64,000 nt of DNA, from assembly GCF_044372965.1 (NCBI RefSeq), contig NZ_JBILQX010000002.1, positions 5,612 to 69,611 on the forward strand. The letters are read 5' to 3'. This DNA is from Elstera sp044372965. Its GTDB lineage: Bacteria; Pseudomonadota; Alphaproteobacteria; Elsterales; Elsteraceae. Every line of letters starts with the position of its first letter. The first letter of the stretch is position 1. The notes beneath the pieces were generated by a model. It was not told the DNA's origin and searched no databases. It was given only the letters and a program-made list of their open reading frames with translations. The position numbers and the translations under genes are program-made. Of the stretch, positions 17,531 to 24,895 are shown piece after piece.

Positions 17531-18082
17531 CTAAATGATTCCTTCCAGAATCCCTTTGCGTTTGCGCTTCATCGTGGGGGTGTCGCCCTCGGTGACGGGT
17601 TTGCCGAGCGCGGCATTTTCTTTGAGGCGTTTGGCTTCTTCCGACGGATCGACCGTAACGCCCGGCTCCTCCGGCTTGCGCCAGAAGATCAGTTTATCAA
17701 CAAAACTGCTCTCTTCGCGGGCAAGCTTGGTGCTCTCCTGCTCCACCGTCGCGCGGATATCGGGCTGCGCCTGGGGGGCCCCAGCCTTATCAAGCAAGAA
17801 CGCTTCGCCCGCCGTGCGCCCGGCCAGAAGCTGGGGTTGAGCCGTCGTCGGGCCGAACACGGCAACCTTCGCCTGATCGCGGGCCGCAAGCTCGTTCGGA
17901 CGGGCCGCGCCGGCAACGGGCGGACGCAAGCCGAAATCGGGCGGCAGTTCGAGCGGCGCGCGCCCAACGACGCTAAACTCATCGGGCGGAGCCTTCGACA
18001 AGCCAAGCGACCGGCGCGTGTCGGAACCGCAAGCGGCGAGGCTCAACACAATCAGGGCCAAGGGGAGAATACGGCGAACCAC
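17531..18082 (-). CDS. DUF3035-type outer-membrane lipoprotein, BamF-like
   Basis: Small lipoprotein of 183 residues. A signal peptide (about 1-18) ends in the lipobox LSLAAC, so Cys18 should be acylated. The mature part contains APLELPPDFGLRPP, a proline-rich motif typical of the alphaproteobacterial DUF3035 family, some of whose members are described as the BamF subunit of the outer-membrane assembly machine. The rest is charged and probably disordered. The start is GTG at 18082 with AAAGG 9 bases upstream. A divergent MarR gene lies 230 bases away and no BAM gene is adjacent. The family assignment is by recognition, not search. Confidence 0.75.
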   Translation of the reverse strand: MVRRILPLALIVLSLAACGSDTRRSLGLSKAPPDEFSVVGRAPLELPPDFGLRPPVAGAARPNELAARDQAKVAVFGPTTAQPQLLAGRTAGEAFLLDKAGAPQAQPDIRATVEQESTKLAREESSFVDKLIFWRKPEEPGVTVDPSEEAKRLKENAALGKPVTEGDTPTMKRKRKGILEGII

Positions 18083-18312
18083 GGCCTACGACCTTTACAA
18101 AGGGAAATTCTGAGAGGGCACCATAATGCCATGCCACACGCCGGGCAAGGTGGCGTTGTGGTTACACCCCTGTTGCATCCCCGCGACGGGTTTTTCAATC
18201 TCAAGCACTGCCACCTTTTTGCAACGCAAAGCACAAATGTTCATATGACAGGGCATGTGTGCGTGCGAAAGCTCTTGAGCCCTCCTACCGGATGCGACTA
18301 TATCCGCCCGCC

Positions 18313-18849
18313 ATGACATCAATGATATCTCCGACGCAGCTGCCCTCGGTCGCTTCGATCGAACAGCTTTCCGATGCCCTCGCCCGCTTGGGCGCAGTCT
18401 CGCGCGGCAATGAAAACCGCCGCGCCAACGCCGCTGGCCTGACCGCGCTGCAAGCGTCGATCCTGGCTCATCTCGCCGGGTGCGAGAGCGCACCGACCAT
18501 CAGCCGCCTTGCGGCCGAATTGGTCGTAACCCCCGCCACCGTGAGCGATGCCGTCGCCACGCTGGTGCGCAAAGGCTTTGTTGCCAAGCGGGCCGCCGAT
18601 CAAGATCGGCGCGCGCTGGTCGTCTCGCTCACCGAAGCCGGTGAAAAGCTGGCGAACCGCGTGCGCTCCTGGCCGGACCCCTTGGCCAAGGCGATGGCAA
18701 AGCTCCCTGCGAGCGATGTGTCCGCGTTGGAACGCGCGGTTACGGCCCTGCTCGGCAAACTGTCGGAAGCGGGCGAACTTCCCGCCGCCCCGGCGCGCCC
18801 CGTCGAAGCCCCGCGCCCGGCAGCCCCGGCCCAGCGGAACGCTGCCTAA
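18313..18849 (+). CDS. MarR-family transcriptional regulator
   Basis: Winged helix regulator of 178 residues. The MarR core covers about residues 20-130: LTALQASILAHLAG, then the recognition region ELVVTPATVSDAVATLVRKGF and the wing DQDRRALVVSLTEAGEKL. The last 25 residues are a Pro/Ala-rich tail not usual in the family. Start: the frame is open to 18259, but ATG at 18313 (MTSMISPTQ) fits the domain boundary; ATG at 18322 is also possible, and no start has a clear Shine-Dalgarno sequence. No adjacent efflux or catabolic gene points to its target. A terminator follows at once. Confidence 0.85.
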   Translation: MTSMISPTQLPSVASIEQLSDALARLGAVSRGNENRRANAAGLTALQASILAHLAGCESAPTISRLAAELVVTPATVSDAVATLVRKGFVAKRAADQDRRALVVSLTEAGEKLANRVRSWPDPLAKAMAKLPASDVSALERAVTALLGKLSEAGELPAAPARPVEAPRPAAPAQRNAA

Positions 18850-18886
18850 GCCTTCTTCAATCGAAAAAATCTGAACGAGTTTCCTC

Positions 18887-18912
18887 AAAGGCGGCAGCGA
18901 TGCCGCCTTTTT
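18887..18912 (+). terminator. Intrinsic terminator after the MarR gene
   Basis: A perfect 10-bp stem AAAGGCGGCA-GCGA-TGCCGCCTTT is followed by a short T-run, about 38 bases after the stop codon. Confidence 0.9.
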
Positions 18913-18978
18913 GTTGGCGTTAGAGCCCCGTGCCGATAGGATGCGCCCGCCTTACCCCTTTGCCGCATCGAGGATTCT

Positions 18979-19326
18979 ATGGAAATCGGCCAGCGCCCCT
19001 GGGGCCAGTACGAAGTTCTCTTGGATGAACCAACTTATAAGGTAAAGCGCATCATTGTGCTGCCGGGTCAGCGCTTGTCCTTGCAGATGCACCACCGCCG
19101 CGCCGAACATTGGACCATCGTCGTCGGCGAAGCCGATGTGACGGTGAACGAGGATACCTTCCGCCTCACCCCCGGCGAGCATGTGTATATTCCGCTCGAA
19201 GCCAAGCATCGGGTGGCCAATCCGGGTAGCGAGCCCTTAGTGTTCATCGAAGTGCAAAGCGGCACTTACACTGGCGAAGATGATATCGTCCGCTTCAGCG
19301 ACGATTACGGTCGCAGCGGCACCTAA
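18979..19326 (+). CDS. Cupin, mannose-6-phosphate isomerase type II C-terminal-like
   Basis: Single-domain cupin of 115 residues. It matches the C-terminal cupin of bifunctional mannose-1-phosphate guanylyltransferase/mannose-6-phosphate isomerase proteins: RPWGQYEVL, then LPGQRLSLQMHHRRAEHW with metal-ligand His and Glu, and GEHVYIPLEAKHRV. The nucleotidyltransferase half is absent, so this is a stand-alone isomerase-like domain, and enzymatic activity is not certain. The start ATG is preceded by GAGGATTCT. purU follows after 15 bases in the same direction, so the two may share a transcript. Confidence 0.85.
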   Translation: MEIGQRPWGQYEVLLDEPTYKVKRIIVLPGQRLSLQMHHRRAEHWTIVVGEADVTVNEDTFRLTPGEHVYIPLEAKHRVANPGSEPLVFIEVQSGTYTGEDDIVRFSDDYGRSGT

Positions 19327-19341
19327 GGACTGAATTGCGTT

Positions 19342-20277
19342 ATGGATACGTCTATTTCTATTGTTGAAAGCCCCAGCATGAGCGCCTATCCGAACCGTGC
19401 CGACAGCAATAAGGTCGGTGCCTATATTCTCACGCTGCAATGCAAGGATGCGATTGGCATCGTCGCCGCTGTGAGCAATTTTTTGGCGCTGGCCGGGTTC
19501 AACATCCGCCGCTCCTACCAGTTCGAGGATGAGGCGACAGGCCAATTCTTCATGCGCACCACGGTCGATCCCGTCGGCAAGGGCCTGACGAAGGCCGAGC
19601 TTGAAGCGGGGTTCCGTCCCACCGCCGAACGGTTTCAAATGACCTGGCATCTGCACGATCCGGCCCGCAAATGCCGCGTGTTGCCGTTAGTCTCGCGCTT
19701 CGGCCATTGCCTGAACGATCTTCTGTACCGCTGGCGCTCAGACCTTCTGCCCATCGAAATCCCGGCGATCATCTCCAACCATACGGATTTTGAGGAGCAG
19801 GCGCGCTGGCACGGGCTGCCGTACCATCATCTGCCGGTCGGCCCGAAGGGCGCGGCCCCGACGAAAGCCGAGCAGGAAGCCGAGCTTTTGCGCCTGATCG
19901 ACGAGTATCAGATCGATCTCGTCGTGCTCGCGCGCTATATGCAGGTGCTCTCGCCCGAGCTGTGCCGGGCGCTGGCGGGCCGCTGCATCAATATCCACCA
20001 CTCGTTCCTGCCGAGCTTTAAGGGCGCAAAACCCTATCAGCAGGCCTTCGACCGGGGCGTGAAGCTCATCGGGGCCACCGCCCATTACGTGACCGCCGAT
20101 CTCGATGAAGGCCCGATCATTGAGCAGGCGGTGGAACGGGTCGATCACACGATTACCAGCGACCAGATGGTTGCCATTGGCCGCGATATCGAATCGATGG
20201 TCCTGGCGCGGGCGGTGCAGTTCCACGCCGAACACCGCGTACTGATCAACGGTCATAAAACCGTCGTCTTCTGGTAG
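19342..20277 (+). CDS. purU: Formyltetrahydrofolate deformylase
   Basis: Hydrolyses 10-formyl-THF to formate and THF, feeding PurT and balancing the one-carbon pool. The 311-residue protein has an N-terminal ACT domain (about 28-105, LQCKDAIGIVAAVSNFLA) and a C-terminal formyltransferase fold with INIHHSFLPSFKGAKPY (Asn and His of the active site), then TAHYVTADLDEGPII (catalytic Asp). Length is about 20 residues above E. coli PurU because of an N-terminal extension. ATG at 19342 has AAGGA 12 bases upstream; ATG at 19378 would also leave the ACT domain intact. Confidence 0.95.
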   Translation: MDTSISIVESPSMSAYPNRADSNKVGAYILTLQCKDAIGIVAAVSNFLALAGFNIRRSYQFEDEATGQFFMRTTVDPVGKGLTKAELEAGFRPTAERFQMTWHLHDPARKCRVLPLVSRFGHCLNDLLYRWRSDLLPIEIPAIISNHTDFEEQARWHGLPYHHLPVGPKGAAPTKAEQEAELLRLIDEYQIDLVVLARYMQVLSPELCRALAGRCINIHHSFLPSFKGAKPYQQAFDRGVKLIGATAHYVTADLDEGPIIEQAVERVDHTITSDQMVAIGRDIESMVLARAVQFHAEHRVLINGHKTVVFW

Positions 20278-20314
20278 CAGCGTCGGCGGTTTCGGGCCTG
20301 TGGGAGAGAGATGG

Positions 20315-22513
20315 ATGCGGCGGATTCTAACGGTTTTAGCCCTCCTGTGGCTCGGGTTTGGCACTGCGCTGGCCGCCGATCCGCCGAAAGAAACGCCGCC
20401 CGATCTGCCCGCGCTGATCGAAACCTTGAAGAATGACCAAGCGCGCGAAGCGCTCATCAAGCAGCTTACCCTGCTGGCGAACCCGCAAAAGAAGCCCGCC
20501 CCCGACGCGATTGACGAAACCCTCAGCGGCATTTTCGGGCGCGGGGTGACGCATCTTTCAGACGGGTTGGCGAAACTCGGCGGGGCCGTGTCGGAAGCGG
20601 CGGGCACGCTGGCCGCCCTCCCCGACGATGTGATCGCCGATAGTGCCCAGTGGCGCGACCCGGCGCGGCAGCAGCGCTGGGCCATTCTTGCGGGCAAAGT
20701 TGCGATTCTGCTGCTGTGCGCCCTGGTGAGCGAATGGCTCTTGGCCCGCGCCCTGCGCCGCCCCCGCCAGGCCCTCGCCGACCGGCCCAGCGAAAGCCGT
20801 GTGGAGCGATGGTTGCTGCTGGCCGGGCGGTTCGTGCTCGATCTCTTGCCCGTGCTAACCTTTGCCGCCGCTGCCCAAATCACCCTGTCGCTGATTGCGC
20901 CGGACCGGCTCACCCGCCTCGTGCTGGTGCTGCTGATTAACGCCAATCTGATTGTGCGCGTCGTGCTGCTGCTGGGCCGCTTGATCCTTGCGCCCGAGCA
21001 TCCGCGCTTCCGTCTCGTGACCCTGACGGATGAAACCGCCGCCTACTGCTACGTCTGGCTCCGCCGGATGGTGGCACTCGCCGCCTATGGGTTGCTGGGG
21101 CTGGACGCGCTGCGCCTGCTCGCCCTGCCCGATTCGCTGGCCGACCTGATCGGGCGCTTGATCGGCCTGACCCTCGCGGGCATGGCGATTATTCTCATTC
21201 TCCAGAACACCGAAGCCGTCCGCCAATGGTTGCGGCGGGAGAGTAATGGCTCGCGTCTATCGAAACAGATGGGCGACGGTCTTAACGCCCTCCGTCACCG
21301 TTTGGCCGACGTTTGGCACGTGCTCGCCATCGTCTATATCGTCGCGGTCTATAGTGTTTGGACGCTCGAAATTCCCGGCGGTTTTCTGTTTCTGCTGCGC
21401 GCCACGGGGCTTACGGTCCTGCTGTCGCTGGCGAGCCGGTGGATCAAGCAGGGGCTGCGCCATCTCGTCACGCTGGGCTTCACCATTAGCCCGGATCTCG
21501 CGACGCGCTTTCCGGGGCTCGAAGCCCGCGCCAACCGCTATTTGCCCGTGCTTCAAAGCATGCTGAGTATCGGCTTGAACCTGCTGATTGTGGTTCTGCT
21601 GCTACAAATCTGGGGGCTCGATAGCCTTGGCTGGTTGATCGAAGGCAGCGGGCGCAAGCTGCTCTCCAGCCTTACGATTGTGCTGGTCGTCCTCGTCATC
21701 GCCGTCGTGGTCTGGGAAATCCTCTCCTCCTGGATCGAACGGCTCTTGCAGGAAACCGAGCACGACGGCCAGCGCCGCACCCCCTCCGCCCGGATGCGCA
21801 CACTGCTGCCGCTGCTGCGCAATGCCCTGCTGGTCGTGCTGGTCATCATGGTCAGCCTCATCGTGCTGTCGGAAATCGGCATCAACATCGCCCCGCTGCT
21901 AGCCGGGGCCGGGGTGGTCGGCCTTGCCGTCGGTTTCGGCTCGCAAACCTTGGTGAAGGATCTCATTACCGGCCTGTTCATTCTCATCGAGGATTCGATT
22001 GCGGTCGGCGATTCGATTGAGGTTGCGGGCAAGTCGGGCACGGTGGAGGCGATCACCATTCGCACGATCCGCCTGCGCGATTTGCGCGGGGCCGTGCATA
22101 CGATCCCCTTTAGCGCCGTCACCACGATTCAGAACTCGACCAAAACCTTCAGCTTCGCCGTCGTCGATGTAACGGTCGATTATAAGACCGATCTCGACCT
22201 TGCGGCGGTAACGCTGAGCGAGGCCGATACCAAGCTGCGCGCCGATACGCCCAATTATGCCGAAGCGGTGCTGGAGCCGCTCGAAGTCTTTGGGCTCGAT
22301 AAGGTCGAAAACGGCGCGCTCGTGCTGCGGGTCCGGGTGAAAACCCTGCCGGGCAAGCAATGGTCGGTGGAGCGGATGCTGAAGCGCGGCATCAAGGAAG
22401 CTTTCGACCGCAACGGCATTACCCTGCCGGGTCCCGCGCAACTGGTCCTGCAAACCCCGCCCCCACCGCTGCCGCCTGCCCCCGCACCAACGCCCGCACA
22501 GGCCGCCGACTAA
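20315..22513 (+). CDS. Large MscS-family mechanosensitive ion channel
   Basis: Inner-membrane channel protein of 732 residues that would open under osmotic down-shock. A signal peptide (about 1-21, ending ALAA) precedes a periplasmic helical region (about 22-115). Many transmembrane helices follow, and the conserved MscS core starts near residue 530 (the pore helix AGAGVVGLAVGFGSQTLVKD) with the beta domain (GDSIEVAGKSGTVEAI) and the C-terminal alpha/beta domain. The Pro-rich end (PPPPLPPAPAP) is unstructured. This resembles YbiO/YnaI-type large channels. ATG at 20315 is chosen over GTG at 20300 because GGGAGAGAG lies just before it. The next gene starts directly at the stop. Confidence 0.93.
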   Translation: MRRILTVLALLWLGFGTALAADPPKETPPDLPALIETLKNDQAREALIKQLTLLANPQKKPAPDAIDETLSGIFGRGVTHLSDGLAKLGGAVSEAAGTLAALPDDVIADSAQWRDPARQQRWAILAGKVAILLLCALVSEWLLARALRRPRQALADRPSESRVERWLLLAGRFVLDLLPVLTFAAAAQITLSLIAPDRLTRLVLVLLINANLIVRVVLLLGRLILAPEHPRFRLVTLTDETAAYCYVWLRRMVALAAYGLLGLDALRLLALPDSLADLIGRLIGLTLAGMAIILILQNTEAVRQWLRRESNGSRLSKQMGDGLNALRHRLADVWHVLAIVYIVAVYSVWTLEIPGGFLFLLRATGLTVLLSLASRWIKQGLRHLVTLGFTISPDLATRFPGLEARANRYLPVLQSMLSIGLNLLIVVLLLQIWGLDSLGWLIEGSGRKLLSSLTIVLVVLVIAVVVWEILSSWIERLLQETEHDGQRRTPSARMRTLLPLLRNALLVVLVIMVSLIVLSEIGINIAPLLAGAGVVGLAVGFGSQTLVKDLITGLFILIEDSIAVGDSIEVAGKSGTVEAITIRTIRLRDLRGAVHTIPFSAVTTIQNSTKTFSFAVVDVTVDYKTDLDLAAVTLSEADTKLRADTPNYAEAVLEPLEVFGLDKVENGALVLRVRVKTLPGKQWSVERMLKRGIKEAFDRNGITLPGPAQLVLQTPPPPLPPAPAPTPAQAAD

Positions 22514-23794
22514 ATGCCCGCCGCCCTCACTCGGTTTGCCGAAACCTATGGCCGCCTGCCGGTTTTCATCGTGCTGCTGCTCGGCATCGCCTCGGGCCTG
22601 CCGCTGGCGCTGACCTTTTCCACCTTGAGCGTTTGGCTGACCGAAGCGGGGGTGAGCCGAACCCAGATCGGCCTGTTTGCCCTCGCAGGCACGCCCTATA
22701 TCTGGAAATTTGCCTGGGCGCCGATTATGGACGCGGTGCCGCCGCCGCTGCTGGCCGCCCTTGGGCGGCGACGCGGTTGGATGATTCTGACGCAACTCGG
22801 CCTGATCGTCGCTATTCTCGCGGCTGCTGTCACCGATCCGGCGCAAGCTCCAGGGCAAATCGCCGTCTGCGCTGTGCTGATTGCCTTCTTCTCGGCCAGC
22901 CAAGATATTGTGATCGACGCTTACCGCATCGAAAGCCTCAGCCCGCAGCAGCAGGGCGCGGGCAGTGCCATGTCGGTCTACGGCTATCGGTTGGGCATGC
23001 TGGTTTCCGGCGCGGGGGCTTTGTTTCTGGCCGAAGCTTTCTCCTGGGCCGTGGTTTACGCCGTCATGGCCGCCATCGTCGGCGTGGCAATCGTGTTGGT
23101 GCTGCTGATCCCCGAACCGCCGCCGCCCGAAAAACCGCTGGTCCTGCCCGGAGCCGGGCCGGTCGGCTGGATCAAGGCGACGATTCTGGAGCCCTTCGCC
23201 AGCTTCATGCGCGCGCAACCGCAGTGGCTGCTAATTCTGGCCTTCGTCGTGCTCTATAAGCTCGGCGATGCGGTCGCGGGGGTGATGACCAACCCCTTCT
23301 ACCTCGCACTCGGCTTTTCCAAGAGCGATATTGCTGCCGTTGGAAAGGTCTGGAGCCTCGTTGCCACGCTGTTTGGCGTATTTGTCGGCGGCTGGCTGGT
23401 CGGCCAAGCCGGGATTCTGCGGGCGGTTTTGATCGGCGGTATCTTGCAGGCCCTGTCGAATTTCGTCTTCATCTGGCAAGCGCAAGTCGGGGCGGATATT
23501 GCGGTTCTGTCGGTCACGGTTTTCGTTGAAAACGCCACCGGCGGCATCGGCACCGCCGCCTTTGTCGCCTATATCTCCAGCCTGTCGCAGCGCCAGTATA
23601 GCGCAACCCATTACGCGCTTCTGTCGGCCTTCGCCGCCACCGCCCGAACCTTCCTGGCGTCGGGGGGCGGCTGGCTGTCGGAGCAAATGAGCTGGGAATG
23701 GTTTTTCTTGGCGACCGCGTTTACGGCGATACCGGGACTCGTCCTGCTGCTGGTGTTAATGCGTCGTCAGGCCAGAAGCGTCGAGAGCGCCTGA
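22514..23794 (+). CDS. AmpG-like MFS permease (PAT family)
   Basis: Twelve-helix transporter of 426 residues. The N-terminal region SGLPLALTFSTLSVWLTEAG and the segment FAWAPIMDAVPPP, together with the loop GRRRGWMILTQ, are characteristic of AmpG and related permeases that import muropeptides for cell-wall recycling. A broader acetyl-CoA/PAT-family role is possible because several paralogues exist in alphaproteobacteria. ATG follows the MscS-channel stop with no gap (TAAATG), so the two are co-translated. The last 28 bases overlap the convergent glycosyltransferase gene. Confidence 0.85.
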   Translation: MPAALTRFAETYGRLPVFIVLLLGIASGLPLALTFSTLSVWLTEAGVSRTQIGLFALAGTPYIWKFAWAPIMDAVPPPLLAALGRRRGWMILTQLGLIVAILAAAVTDPAQAPGQIAVCAVLIAFFSASQDIVIDAYRIESLSPQQQGAGSAMSVYGYRLGMLVSGAGALFLAEAFSWAVVYAVMAAIVGVAIVLVLLIPEPPPPEKPLVLPGAGPVGWIKATILEPFASFMRAQPQWLLILAFVVLYKLGDAVAGVMTNPFYLALGFSKSDIAAVGKVWSLVATLFGVFVGGWLVGQAGILRAVLIGGILQALSNFVFIWQAQVGADIAVLSVTVFVENATGGIGTAAFVAYISSLSQRQYSATHYALLSAFAATARTFLASGGGWLSEQMSWEWFFLATAFTAIPGLVLLLVLMRRQARSVESA

Positions 23795-24810
23795 AGCACC
23801 ACCTGGGGCGGGATTTTGTCCATCGCCTCGCCGCCGAAATCCTGCGCGCGGATCACTAGCCCATCGACCGCCATCGGCGCGAATTTACGCGGATCGGTGG
23901 GGCCGAAGAGCGATACCAGCGGAATCCCAGCGGCGGCCAACAGATGCCCGCCGCCGCAATCGTTCGACAGGCCGACCTCGCAAAAGCTCGCCGCCGCGAT
24001 GGTAAGATCGGCGCGGTATTTCAGCGGGCGCGCGGCGCTATGCTGGAGCGGAAACAGGCTGCCCGGCACATTGGCGGCAATATCATCGACCCAAGTCGCC
24101 TCCTCCGGCCCCAAGAACCAGACCGGCACATAACCATTGGCGGCAAGGCTGCGCGCCACGGTGACGTAATTCTGTAAGGGCCAAATCTTTTGCTTGCCCC
24201 CCGCCCCCGGCGCGAAGGCGATGTAGCGATAGCCCTGCGGCAGCAACCGTCCGGCCAGATCGGCAATCTCCGGCGCGAGCGGCAGGGGGGCGAGCGGATC
24301 GGGCGGCTCGGCGATGGCGAGATGCAACAGATCGAGCAAGCGCCCGCACATGGCATCGGGGCGCGCGTAGCCTTTTCCCGGCTTGATCGTCGATAGGCTG
24401 AAGTCTGCCGCGCCGGAAATGAAGAAGCGGGTTTTGATGCGCTTCAGCACCAGCGTGGTGAGCATCCGCGACTGGGTATCAATGACCAGATCGAAGCTTT
24501 GATCCTTCAGGGGCCGCCCGAGAATTTCCATCCAGTGGGAGCCGACATCGGCATTATCGATGACTTCGGTTATCAGCCCCTGCACCAGCGGCGCGAGCGA
24601 GGTTTTATAAGCGCTCGCGCCCTTGCCCGCGAGCCAGATAATTTCGCCGTCCGGGAAAGCCGCCCGCAGCGCGCGCACGAAGGGCAGCTTCATCAGCCCA
24701 TCGCCCATCAGATCGAGCCCGACATAAACCAGCACCCGCGCATCGACGGGCGGGCGGGGGCGGGTGTCTTGTTCCAGCAGGGGGGCCTGCGGCGATGTGA
24801 ACTGCGTCAT
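23767..24810 (-). CDS. Glycosyltransferase family 9 (heptosyltransferase-like)
   Basis: Probable ADP-heptose-type transferase for LPS core, 347 residues. The N-terminal Rossmann domain begins ARVLVYVGLDLMGDGLMKLPFVRALRAAFP with the family pattern. The C-terminal donor-binding domain carries APGAGGKQKIWPLQNY and SNDCGGGHLLAAAGIPLVSLFGPTDP, the latter typical of GT9. The sugar and acceptor are not deducible, and no other LPS gene is adjacent. Start: the frame is open to 24927, but ATG at 24810 (MTQFTSPQ) is chosen because upstream sequence belongs to the divergent promoter. The 3' end overlaps the AmpG-like gene by 28 bases, tail to tail. Confidence 0.88.
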   Translation of the reverse strand: MTQFTSPQAPLLEQDTRPRPPVDARVLVYVGLDLMGDGLMKLPFVRALRAAFPDGEIIWLAGKGASAYKTSLAPLVQGLITEVIDNADVGSHWMEILGRPLKDQSFDLVIDTQSRMLTTLVLKRIKTRFFISGAADFSLSTIKPGKGYARPDAMCGRLLDLLHLAIAEPPDPLAPLPLAPEIADLAGRLLPQGYRYIAFAPGAGGKQKIWPLQNYVTVARSLAANGYVPVWFLGPEEATWVDDIAANVPGSLFPLQHSAARPLKYRADLTIAAASFCEVGLSNDCGGGHLLAAAGIPLVSLFGPTDPRKFAPMAVDGLVIRAQDFGGEAMDKIPPQVVLQALSTLLA

Positions 24811-24895
24811 GGTTTCCGATCTGAAACCTAAATGGGCTAAGGTGCGGTATCGCCCCACCCCGCACGGGGCAGACTGATGAGAGACTCTTATAGCC

